NCBI GenBank assembly: GCA_021414065.1
Contig: JAIOPE010000031.1
Coordinates: forward strand, 1 to 34,704
Source: Planctomycetota bacterium
GTDB lineage: Bacteria > Planctomycetota > JAJSAM01 > JAJVHW01
Reading direction: 5' to 3'
DNA: 34,704 bases
Shown here: positions 1 to 6,460 of the stretch, piece after piece
How the letters are laid out: every line of letters begins with the position of its first letter
Numbering within the stretch: position 1 is the first letter of the stretch
Notes under the pieces: generated by a model
Told to the model about the DNA's origin: nothing
The model's database searches: none
The model's input: the letters and a program-made list of their open reading frames with translations, nothing else
Program-made: the position numbers and the translations under genes

Positions 1-756
1 GATCTCGATGCGCTTGCCGGCGAGACCGCCGACGCCGTCCGCGCCGATCGGGAGGCCGGGCTCATGCGCGGTGTCGCGCTCGATCGCGGCGCCGCCTTCG
101 CGGTTCGTGCGGAAGTCGTCCACCAGCGTCATGCTGCCGCGCGCGCCGACGGAGAACAGGTAGCCCGTCTCGGGCGCGAGGCGGCCGACCTCGACGCGGA
201 TGGCGCCGCCGTCGGTGCGCTTCGTGACGACGACCGTGCCGCGGGACTCGCGCTCACCGGCGAACTCGGTGCGGTGGAACACGGACCGGGCCACGATCGG
301 CTCGGCGGCCGGCGGGTCCACGGGCGGCGGATCAACCGGGGGCGCATCGAGGACCGGAACGTGGCCGCGCAGGACGACGTGCGCCTCGGCGTCGCGGATC
401 TCGACCGCGCGGCCGCCGAGGGTGCGGACGGACTCGACGCCGTAGGGCAGCTCGCCGCCCTCGCGCGTCGTCTTGTTGAACTCACGTCGGTTCGCGCCGG
501 CGGGCAGGTCGCCGATGTTGAGCAGGTGCTCGTTGCCATCGCCGAGGAACACGCTGAGCGCGCGGTCGGCGTTCACGCCTTCGACGACGAGCGTGAAGCG
601 CTGGAAATCGGTGCCGTCGCGGACGCTGCAGTTCCCGCGGGCCTCCGGCTGGACCGCGCCGTCTGGCCGCGCGAGCGGCGCGCCGGCTTCCTGCGCCGTC
701 GAAGCGAATGCGAACGGTGCAAACAGAACGGCGGCGGCGAGTGACGTCCAACGCAT
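1..756 (-). CDS. Secreted protein of unknown function, 3' end cut by window edge
   Basis: An open minus-strand frame of 252 codons runs from an ATG at 756 to base 1 with no stop, so the C-terminus lies outside. GGGAGG sits 7 bases before the ATG. Residues 1-20 form a classic signal peptide (MRWTSLAAAVLF followed by FAFASTAQ), so the protein is exported. The mature part has one Cys near residue 43, then a Pro-rich stretch around residue 150 where DPP-PVDPP units repeat, which looks like a linker between two beta-rich domains. I do not recognise the family. A sigma70-like promoter lies just upstream (793-820). Competing frames on both strands are Arg/Ala-rich shadows and lack a signal peptide or ribosome binding site. 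Coding status is well supported; function is unknown. Confidence 0.75.
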   Translation of the reverse strand, partial: MRWTSLAAAVLFAPFAFASTAQEAGAPLARPDGAVQPEARGNCSVRDGTDFQRFTLVVEGVNADRALSVFLGDGNEHLLNIGDLPAGANRREFNKTTREGGELPYGVESVRTLGGRAVEIRDAEAHVVLRGHVPVLDAPPVDPPPVDPPAAEPIVARSVFHRTEFAGERESRGTVVVTKRTDGGAIRVEVGRLAPETGYLFSVGARGSMTLVDDFRTNREGGAAIERDTAHEPGLPIGADGVGGLAGKRIEI

Positions 757-792
757 GCGAAGCCTCCCGAGAGAGTCTGAAACCCAGGGGAA

Positions 793-820
793 ACTCTACG
801 ATGCGACCCCGCAATGTCAA
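793..820 (-). promoter_or_regulatory. sigma70-like promoter for the 1-756 gene
   Basis: Read on the minus strand, TTGACA (plus 815-820) is followed after 16 bases by TAGAGT (plus 793-798). This is a full consensus -35 with a 4-of-6 -10, 37 bases before the start codon. It is the clearest promoter I found in this GC-rich window. Confidence 0.6.
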
Positions 821-829
821 CGGGGTCGC
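803..829. promoter_or_regulatory. 8-bp dyad overlapping the -35 box (candidate operator)
   Basis: GCGACCCC (803-810) and GGGGTCGC (822-829) are perfect inverted copies separated by 11 bases. The -35 hexamer at 815-820 lies inside the spacer, so a protein bound to the dyad would cover the promoter. A structural role is less likely because the dyad is upstream of the expected transcription start. Confidence 0.45.
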
Positions 830-910
830 CAATCCTGGGCACAAACTGCAATAACTGCACACCGCGCCGCCGACGTTCGTCAGCGCGGCTGACGGGGCGG
901 CTCGTCGTTC

Positions 911-975
911 CGCGAGCGCCGCGTCGCCACGAGAGGCCACCTCCGGATAAATCCGGTACTCCGAACGAACGAAGC
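911..975 (+). repeat. 65-bp direct repeat, copy 1
   Basis: The segment recurs at 1134-1198 with one mismatch (A in copy 1, C in copy 2, within GGATAAATCC versus GGATCAATCC). It contains the near-palindrome CCGGATAAATCCGG followed by TACTCCGAACGAAC. Bases 942-970 recur in inverted orientation at 1041-1069. Confidence 0.85.
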
Positions 976-1004
976 AACGAACGAAGCAACGAACGAAGGA
1001 ACGA
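964..1004 (+). repeat. 12-bp tandem repeat, about 3.4 copies
   Basis: AACGAACGAAGC occurs at 964-975 and 976-987, AACGAACGAAGG at 988-999, then a partial AACGA. The array begins inside direct repeat copy 1, so it looks like local expansion of that repeat's end. Confidence 0.9.
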
Positions 1005-1040
1005 TGGGACCCGGCGGCCGGAGATGCCCGAAGTCGTGCG

Positions 1041-1069
1041 GTTCGTTCGGAGTACCGGATTTATCCGGA
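1041..1069 (-). repeat. 29-bp inverted copy of the repeat core
   Basis: This is the exact reverse complement of 942-970. The pair could form a long cruciform or RNA hairpin with a 70-base loop, or represent the ends of a 128-bp palindromic unit. Confidence 0.85.
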
Positions 1070-1133
1070 CGTCGCTCGGACGGGACCGGTCGCAACAGCG
1101 GCGGGCACCGCTCGGACCGTGACTGCGATGCGT

Positions 1134-1198
1134 CGCGAGCGCCGCGTCGCCACGAGAGGCCACCTCCGGATCAATCCGGTACTCCGAACGAACGAAGC
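1134..1198 (+). repeat. 65-bp direct repeat, copy 2
   Basis: This is the second copy of the 911-975 repeat, one mismatch over 65 bases. It ends 28 bases before the stop codon of the downstream minus-strand gene, so the cluster lies in the 3' flank of that operon. Confidence 0.85.
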
Positions 1199-1225
1199 GC
1201 GAAACACAGACGAACGACACGCGAA

Positions 1226-2107
1226 TCACTCCGGCGGACGCTGCCCCGACGCCGGACGCAGCAGCGACAGGAAGCCCGTCCCGAAGTGGCGGAGTTCCAG
1301 GAACGACGCGTTCTCCGGCGCGGGCTTGTAGACCTCAAACGTGCGGATCAGCGGAAGCGTGACGGCGCTCTCCAGAGGGCCGACGAAACTCGTGTCGCGC
1401 AGCGCGAACCACGGCTGCACGGCGAGGCGCTCCATCTGCGCGGCGGAGAGGAAGAAGCACCCGCCGTGCGGATTCGCCGCGGGAACGAAACGAACCTGCC
1501 CGCCGAGAACGCGGCCCTCGAGCGCCGGCAGCGTGTCGGGATCGAACGACGACCGCCACGGGTCGAGAACGCGCGGCGGAAGGTCGCCATCGACGTACGC
1601 CTTGTGGGCGAGCGCGCGCGCGTCGGACTCGAAGCGGTTCGGCTGGAGGATGCGCTGTTCGCCCGCAAGCGACTGGAACCACGCCACCTTGCGGAGGAAG
1701 AGCGGGTCGTGCAGCACGAGGTCGTCTTCGATGAAGAGGAACCAGTCGTAGGCGCCGAGGCCCGCGCGGAGGACGTCGCGGCACGCGAACCCGAGCATCC
1801 AGCCGTCTTCGTCGGTCGCGACGTGACGGTAGAGCGACGACGGCACGGGAAGCTCGCCGAGCAGGTGCTTCGAGCCGGTGGTGACGATCGCGACGTCGAG
1901 CTCGACGGCCTCGCGCTGATTCGCCGGACGCGCGACGCGCGCCGCGATGTCGTACGCGACCTGGCTCGCGCCGAGCGAGGTGTGGAGCCCGTCGAGACAC
2001 GCTGCGAGTGCGCGGACGCGCGGCATCGGATCGGGGCAACGCGAGCCGTGACGGCCGCCGCCCTGCGGGTCGAAGTAGTGCGGAATGACGACGAGGGCGC
2101 GGGTCAT
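1226..2107 (-). CDS. Putative glycosyltransferase, GT-A-like
   Basis: The 293-residue product starts MTRALVVIPHYF and probably transfers a sugar to a surface glycan or protein. Residues around 75-80 read VAIVTTG, a strand typical of nucleotide-sugar-binding folds. WFLFIEDDLVLHDPLF near residue 125 has the position and character of the metal-binding acidic motif of GT-A enzymes. PHGGCFFLSAAQ near residue 225 resembles an acceptor loop. I did not recognise a named subfamily. Its ATG overlaps the previous gene's TGA by four bases, which fixes this start; the same frame continues upstream only as a shadow of that gene. It is the last gene of the unit and is followed by the 911-1198 repeat cluster. 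Glycosyltransferase assignment rests on fold-like motifs plus the neighbouring GT4 gene. Confidence 0.65.
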   Translation of the reverse strand: MTRALVVIPHYFDPQGGGRHGSRCPDPMPRVRALAACLDGLHTSLGASQVAYDIAARVARPANQREAVELDVAIVTTGSKHLLGELPVPSSLYRHVATDEDGWMLGFACRDVLRAGLGAYDWFLFIEDDLVLHDPLFLRKVAWFQSLAGEQRILQPNRFESDARALAHKAYVDGDLPPRVLDPWRSSFDPDTLPALEGRVLGGQVRFVPAANPHGGCFFLSAAQMERLAVQPWFALRDTSFVGPLESAVTLPLIRTFEVYKPAPENASFLELRHFGTGFLSLLRPASGQRPPE

Positions 2108-3327
2108 CCACTTCCCTTTGCGGCGGCGCCCTCGAACAGCGCGGTCAGGCGCGGCAGCGATCCAGCGAGGCTCGCGCGCTCTTCGACCGTGCGCCGCGCG
2201 GCGTCGCCGAGAGCGCGGAACGCACGCGGATCGTCGATCACCTCCAGCGCGCGAGCGCTGAGCTCGTCCACGTCGCTGAAGCCCGCGAGCAGGCCGTTCT
2301 CGCCGTGGCGGACGAACTCCTGCACGGGTGCCGTGTCCGACGCCACGAGCACCGCGCCGCACGACATCGCGTTGAGCATCGACCACGAGAGGACGAAGGG
2401 CACGGTCAGGTAGACGTGTACGTCGGAGATCGAGAGCAGGTTCGCCAGGTCGTCGGGCGGCAGGCGGCCGGGGAAGAGGAGGCGGTCCATGTCGCACGGA
2501 GTGCGTTCGAGGCACCAGGCGAGGAAGCTCTTGCCGCCCGTGTGAGCCAGGTCGCCGCCGTAGCACACGCGGTCCTCGCCCACCGCCACGACGATCACGT
2601 CCTTCCGCGCCGCGAGAATCCGTTGCGCGACGGCGAGGAACACGTCGAACCCACGCATCGACTCGAACCCGCGGGCGACGTACGTGACGATCCGCGTGCC
2701 CTCCGGGACATCGCGCCCCATCACGCGGCGCGGCGCGGCACGGCGGGACCAGAACTCGGTGTCGATGCCGTCGTGGATCGTCTCGATCTTCGGAAGGTAC
2801 TCCGCCGGGAACCGCGAGCCCTGCCATGCCGTCGGGCTGTATCCGGCGACGCACGTGTGGAGATCCACGAGGATCATGGCGTTGCGCATGTGCGCTCGCA
2901 GCGATGCGTCACGGTCGGCCGGGAACTCGGGCCGGGTATCGACGTCGGCGCCGCCGGTGCGGTAGAAGTACTCGAAGTAGTTGACGACCGGCACGGGCCA
3001 CAGTTCCGGCAGCAGCGCCGTCGAGCCGAAGCCACTGTGGCCGACGACGACGTCCGGCCGGAACTCCGGGTGCGCTTCCAGCGCGCGGTAGACGCCCTCG
3101 GCGTGGGCCACGGCGTTCTCGAACGTCCGCGAGAAGAAGTGCGTCTGCGCCGTGGCGCCGCCGCGCGGGGTGTAGCGGAGGAGGCGGATGCCCGCGACCT
3201 CGCCCTCCTGCTTCTCGTTGACGAACGTGCAACGCCAGCCCCGCGCGGCGAGCGAACCGGCGATCTGCCCGAACTGCGCGGGGAAGTTGCGGTGGACGAA
3301 GAGGACGTGCAGGGGCCGCGCCTTCAC
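2104..3327 (-). CDS. Family-4-type glycosyltransferase (GT-B fold)
   Basis: This 407-residue protein opens with MKARPLHVLFVHRNFPAQFG, the N-terminal Rossmann strand and glycine-rich loop of GT-B glycosyltransferases. IHDGIDTEFW near residue 190 marks the start of the second domain in the GT4 family. RIVTYVARGFESMRGFD, AVGED, LFPGRLPPDDLANLLSISDVHVYLT and MSCGAVLVASDTAPVQEFV follow in the usual GT4 order, although the ExxxxxE motif is degenerate (APVQEF retained). It should be cytoplasmic and use an NDP-sugar. It overlaps its upstream and downstream genes by four bases each, so the three are translationally coupled. The first gene of that trio is a secreted repeat protein, suggesting that the enzymes modify it or build a glycan exported with it. 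Confidence 0.85.
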   Translation of the reverse strand: MKARPLHVLFVHRNFPAQFGQIAGSLAARGWRCTFVNEKQEGEVAGIRLLRYTPRGGATAQTHFFSRTFENAVAHAEGVYRALEAHPEFRPDVVVGHSGFGSTALLPELWPVPVVNYFEYFYRTGGADVDTRPEFPADRDASLRAHMRNAMILVDLHTCVAGYSPTAWQGSRFPAEYLPKIETIHDGIDTEFWSRRAAPRRVMGRDVPEGTRIVTYVARGFESMRGFDVFLAVAQRILAARKDVIVVAVGEDRVCYGGDLAHTGGKSFLAWCLERTPCDMDRLLFPGRLPPDDLANLLSISDVHVYLTVPFVLSWSMLNAMSCGAVLVASDTAPVQEFVRHGENGLLAGFSDVDELSARALEVIDDPRAFRALGDAARRTVEERASLAGSLPRLTALFEGAAAKGSG

Positions 3328-4442
3328 ACTTCGAACCCGACGCGGATGCGCTTCGCGCCCGCGCCGAGCGTGATCTGACTCGACCCGACAAGCGTGTCCG
3401 TCCCGGCGCCACCGTCGAAGAACACCTTTGCGCGGGGCTTCACATCGAGCGTGGCGTCGGTGCGGATCGAGTCGTTCCCGGAACCGCCGAGCACCTTCAG
3501 CGTGCCGGTCACGGGCACCGCGGTAAGCAGGAGCGAGTCGTCGCCGCTGCCGAGGTCGATCGTGCCGCCCTTCGGGAGCGAGAACGACGAGAGAACCACG
3601 TAGTCGTTGCCGGCGCCGCCGAGCGCCGAGAGGCCCTTGCGGAACTGCGCACCGCCGGTCGTCTGGAGGAAGTCGTTGCCGTTGCCGCCGGAGAGCTTCG
3701 CGGTGGACGCGAAGTCGGCGCCGCCGAGCGCGAGGATCGTGTCGTTCCCGTCGCCGCCCGACACGACGACCGCCTTCGCGTACGTTCCGCCGTCGATGCG
3801 AAGGTCATCGGCGCCGCTGCTCCCGACGATGCCCACCGTGGACCGCGCGGCACACGACGACAGATTCGCGCCGTTCGAGGCGCCCCCGCCGAAGTTCGTC
3901 TTCACCGCGCCGACGAACTCGTCTTGGTACGCGTAAAGGGAGTCGTCGCCGGCACCGCCGGCGATCACGAGGGAGCCCTGCACGCGGGACCGCATCACGT
4001 ACCAGTAGTTCCGGCCGCCCTCGTCCGCGAACTGCGCGGACCCGGGGAGCGTGGCCTCGTCGATCGTCCAGTAGTCGTCGCCGCTGCCGCCGATCCCGAG
4101 GAAGGTCTTGTGCGCGGGGAGCAGGCCCGCGACGTGGACCTGGTTCAGGCCGTCGCCGACGTCCACCACGATCGAGTCCTTGCCCGCGACGCCGACGACC
4201 GTCTCAGCGCCGCCGTTCACGGTGGTGCCCATCGCGCTCGCGCTGACGCGCAGTTCGCCCGGCGCCGCACCCGGCTGGATCAGGATCGAGTCGTCGCCCG
4301 ACCCGCCCGTGACGAGCACGCGCGCGCCCTGCTTCGACACCGTAACGTCGCCCGCGAACGCGGACGGCGCCGTACCGGCGACGACGACCGCGCCAAGCGC
4401 AGCGGCGAACCGGAACCCGTGTTGATCGTCTCGGTGCATCAT
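3324..4442 (-). CDS. Secreted Gly/Asp repeat protein, RTX-like with 22-23-residue period
   Basis: The 372-residue product has a signal peptide ending near AFA at residue 30. It carries about eleven GGxGxD-type motifs: residues 46, 85 (degenerate), 118, 162, 207, 229, 252, 275, 297, 319 and 344. GGxGxD turns bind calcium in RTX proteins, but there they recur every 9 residues. Here the second half repeats every 22-23 residues, each turn followed by a Val/Ile/Leu strand, which would suit a beta-helix or solenoid. There is no C-terminal type I secretion signal that I can see; the N-terminal signal implies Sec export. One Cys lies near residue 197. Two ATGs are adjacent; the second (4439) has the better 8-base spacing from GGAGG. 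A hairpin may cover that site. It is coupled by overlap to two glycosyltransferases. Role unknown, probably surface or matrix. Confidence 0.8.
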   Translation of the reverse strand: MMHRDDQHGFRFAAALGAVVVAGTAPSAFAGDVTVSKQGARVLVTGGSGDDSILIQPGAAPGELRVSASAMGTTVNGGAETVVGVAGKDSIVVDVGDGLNQVHVAGLLPAHKTFLGIGGSGDDYWTIDEATLPGSAQFADEGGRNYWYVMRSRVQGSLVIAGGAGDDSLYAYQDEFVGAVKTNFGGGASNGANLSSCAARSTVGIVGSSGADDLRIDGGTYAKAVVVSGGDGNDTILALGGADFASTAKLSGGNGNDFLQTTGGAQFRKGLSALGGAGNDYVVLSSFSLPKGGTIDLGSGDDSLLLTAVPVTGTLKVLGGSGNDSIRTDATLDVKPRAKVFFDGGAGTDTLVGSSQITLGAGAKRIRVGFEV

Positions 4443-4447
4443 CGAAT

Positions 4448-4477
4448 CCTCCGCAGAGAAGTCTATCCCCGCGGAGG
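4448..4477 (-). promoter_or_regulatory. Hairpin that could occlude a ribosome binding site
   Basis: On the minus strand CCTCCGC (plus 4471-4477) can pair with GCGGAGG (plus 4448-4454) across a 16-base loop. GGAGG is the ribosome binding site of the repeat-protein gene. The pairing is perfect over seven GC-rich bases and lies in the 55-base gap after the tryptophanase stop codon. Confidence 0.45.
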
Positions 4478-4497
4478 GGCGGACATCATGACTCGTG

Positions 4498-5886
4498 TCA
4501 GAACGAGCGGACCCAGTCGCCTTCGGCCCGGAACTTCGCAGTGAAGTGCGGCAGGTGCGGCGGGCGCTCGGTCATCTCGAAGCCGTGGAGACGGTCCTTC
4601 CGCTCGGCCACCTCGCCGGCGATCTCGAGGATGCGGTCGACGTGGCTCTGCGTGTAGCGACGGCGCGGCATGGCGAGCCGGACGAGTTCCAGCGCCGCGG
4701 CGTGGAACGAACCGTCGGGCTGGGGCTTCCCGAACATCACGCTCCCGATCTCGCAGGTGCGGATGCCGCCCTGCAGGTAGAGCGCCACGGCCATCGCCTG
4801 GCCCGGGAAGCGCGCTGCCGGGATGTGCGGGAGGAACTCCTTCGCGTCGATGAACACCGCGTGGCCGCCCGCCGGGCGCACCGTGGGGATGCCGAGCTTC
4901 TCAAGACCCGCCGCGAGGTACTCGATCGTCGCGTGCCGATACTCGAGGTAGCGCTCGTCGAGCACTTCGCGGAGGCCCACGGCCATCGCCTCGAGGTCGC
5001 GCGCGGCGCACCCGCCGTACGTCGGGAAGCCCTCGGTCAGGATGAGCAGGTTCTTCGCGTCGCGGGCGAGCACCGGATCGCGGAGCGCCAGGAAGCCGCC
5101 CAGGTTGACGAGCGCGTCCTTCTTCCCCGACATCGTGCAGCCGTCGGAGAGAGAGAAGCACTCCTTCGCGATGTCCTCGGCCGAGCGTGCGCCCTGTCCC
5201 GGCTCGCGCTGGCGGATCATCCAGGCGTTCTCGGCGAAGCGGCAGGCGTCGATCACGAAGCGCACGCCGTGGCGGCGGTAGATCTCGGAGACGGCGCGCA
5301 GGTTCGCGAGCGAGACGGGCTGACCGCCGCCCGTGTTGTTCGTGATGGTGATCATCCCGAGGGCGACCTTGCCCGCGTGCTCGGTCAGGTACCGCTCGAG
5401 CTTCGCGAGGTCGATGTTCCCCTTGAACGGGTAGTCCGACCGCGTGTCGTGGCCTTCCTCGCAGACGAGGTCGTCGGCGATCCCGCCGACGTACTCGATG
5501 TTCGCCCGCGTGGTGTCGAAGTGGTTGTTGCTCGGGACGCGCATCCCCGGCTTCACCGTGCAGGCGAACAGGATGCGCTCGGCCGCGCGGCCCTGGTGCG
5601 TCGGAATGACGTGCTCGATCCCCGTCAGCGCGCGGACGGTGCGCTGGAACGTCGCGAACGACCGCGAGCCCGCGTAACTCTCGTCCGACGTCATCATCGC
5701 CGCCCACTGCGCGTCGCTCATCGCGGCCGTGCCGGAATCCGTGAGGAGGTCGAACGTCACCTCCGTCGCGGACACCTGGAACAGGTTGAATCCCGCGTCG
5801 TCGAGGAACTGAAGTCGCTCCGCTCGCGTGGTGAACGGAATCGGTTCGACGGACTTGATCTTGAACGGCTCGAAGATGACACCCAT
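4498..5886 (-). CDS. tnaA: Tryptophanase (L-tryptophan indole-lyase)
   Basis: This 462-residue PLP enzyme aligns end to end with the tryptophanase / tyrosine phenol-lyase family: FEPFKIKSVEPI at the N-terminus, IDLLTDSGT-like FDLLTDSGT (46-53), IPTHQGR (94-100), NTGGGQPVSLAN, MSGKKD with the Schiff-base Lys at about 256, EGFPTYGG, and HFTAKF at the end. Tryptophanase splits tryptophan into indole, pyruvate and ammonia. Three positions that differ between the two activities favour tryptophanase: Asp124 (Thr in tyrosine phenol-lyase), Ile380 in CEIGS (Arg in tyrosine phenol-lyase) and His447 (Phe there). SGKKDALVNLGGF is closer to tyrosine phenol-lyase. These comparisons are from memory of the E. 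coli and Citrobacter enzymes. No tnaC-like leader is visible and the ribosome binding site is weak. A CRP-like site lies 35 bases upstream. Product cytoplasmic. Confidence 0.88.
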   Translation of the reverse strand: MGVIFEPFKIKSVEPIPFTTRAERLQFLDDAGFNLFQVSATEVTFDLLTDSGTAAMSDAQWAAMMTSDESYAGSRSFATFQRTVRALTGIEHVIPTHQGRAAERILFACTVKPGMRVPSNNHFDTTRANIEYVGGIADDLVCEEGHDTRSDYPFKGNIDLAKLERYLTEHAGKVALGMITITNNTGGGQPVSLANLRAVSEIYRRHGVRFVIDACRFAENAWMIRQREPGQGARSAEDIAKECFSLSDGCTMSGKKDALVNLGGFLALRDPVLARDAKNLLILTEGFPTYGGCAARDLEAMAVGLREVLDERYLEYRHATIEYLAAGLEKLGIPTVRPAGGHAVFIDAKEFLPHIPAARFPGQAMAVALYLQGGIRTCEIGSVMFGKPQPDGSFHAAALELVRLAMPRRRYTQSHVDRILEIAGEVAERKDRLHGFEMTERPPHLPHFTAKFRAEGDWVRSF

Positions 5887-5920
5887 GGCCGCAGGGTCAC
5901 AGACGCCCCGCGCGTGGCAG

Positions 5921-5936
5921 TGTGACGGCGGTCACC
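5921..5936. promoter_or_regulatory. CRP/FNR-like site between tnaA and the thioesterase gene
   Basis: TGTGA-N6-TCACC, with a GTGAC/GTCAC dyad at 5922-5935, matches the CRP consensus TGTGA-N6-TCACA in nine of ten fixed bases. It sits midway in the 85-base divergent gap, 34 bases from tnaA and 35 from the thioesterase start. Confidence 0.4.
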
Positions 5937-5971
5937 TCCGGGTGGACGTCTCGCCGGGAACACTCCGCCGC

Positions 5972-6460
5972 ATGCCGACACCCGCCGTACAGGACCTCTA
6001 CCCCGCCGACGTCGCCCACTGCTACGGCTGCGGGCGGCTCAACGCAAGCGGTCTGCGCATCCGCTCGATGTGGGACGGCGACGAGACGTCGGCGCGTCTC
6101 ACGCCGCGCGCGGAGCACACGGCGATCCCCGGGTTCGTCTACGGAGGGCTCGTCGCGTCGCTGATCGACTGCCACGGCACCGGTTCGGCCGCGCTCGCCG
6201 CGTGGCGCGCCGCGGGCGTGGAGCCATCGGCTGACGCGGGGGCGCCGCCGCGGTTCGTCACGGCCGCGCTCCACGTGGACTATCTGCGCCCGACACCGCT
6301 CGGCCCGGAGCTCGAAGCGCGAGGGACGATCATCGAGGTCGGCGCCCGGAAGGTCGTGGTGGATGTTGCGGTCTATGCACTCGGCGAAGCCTGCGCGCGT
6401 GGTCGTGTCATTGCGGTGCGGATGCCGGAGAGCATGCTCCGCGGAGCTTCTCCTGCATGA
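5972..6460 (+). CDS. PaaI/hotdog-family acyl-CoA thioesterase
   Basis: The 162-residue product belongs to the hotdog thioesterases, which hydrolyse acyl-CoA esters in the cytoplasm. HCYGCGRLNASGLRI near residues 14-28 is the Cys-x-x-Cys entry motif of one PaaI-like subgroup. FVYGGLVASLIDCHGTGSA holds the GG-x-x-x-x-x-D core in which the Asp is catalytic. FVTAALHVDYLRPTPLG is the typical central strand. The ATG at 5972 was chosen because homologous sequence begins there and upstream frame residues overlap the tnaA start region. It is divergent from tnaA and its last 53 bases overlap the convergent desulfidase gene. The substrate cannot be inferred; aromatic acyl-CoA is one option given the neighbour. 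Confidence 0.82.
   Translation: MPTPAVQDLYPADVAHCYGCGRLNASGLRIRSMWDGDETSARLTPRAEHTAIPGFVYGGLVASLIDCHGTGSAALAAWRAAGVEPSADAGAPPRFVTAALHVDYLRPTPLGPELEARGTIIEVGARKVVVDVAVYALGEACARGRVIAVRMPESMLRGASPA

Larger units (their letters stand above)
757..1225. other. 469-base gene-free region: promoter plus repeat cluster
   Basis: No convincing gene lies here. The left part carries the promoter and dyad of the 1-756 gene. The right part (911-1198) holds a cluster of direct and inverted repeats. Frames crossing it translate to low-complexity Asn/Glu/Arg/Ser repeats and are artefacts of the 12-bp tandem repeat. Confidence 0.7.

Noticed and set aside
880..1122. Frames encoding NERSNERS-type repeats
   Set aside because: They translate the 12-bp tandem repeat in a noncoding repeat cluster; no ribosome binding site.
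911..1198. CRISPR array
   Set aside because: Copies are few, differ in orientation and spacing, and no cas gene is present.
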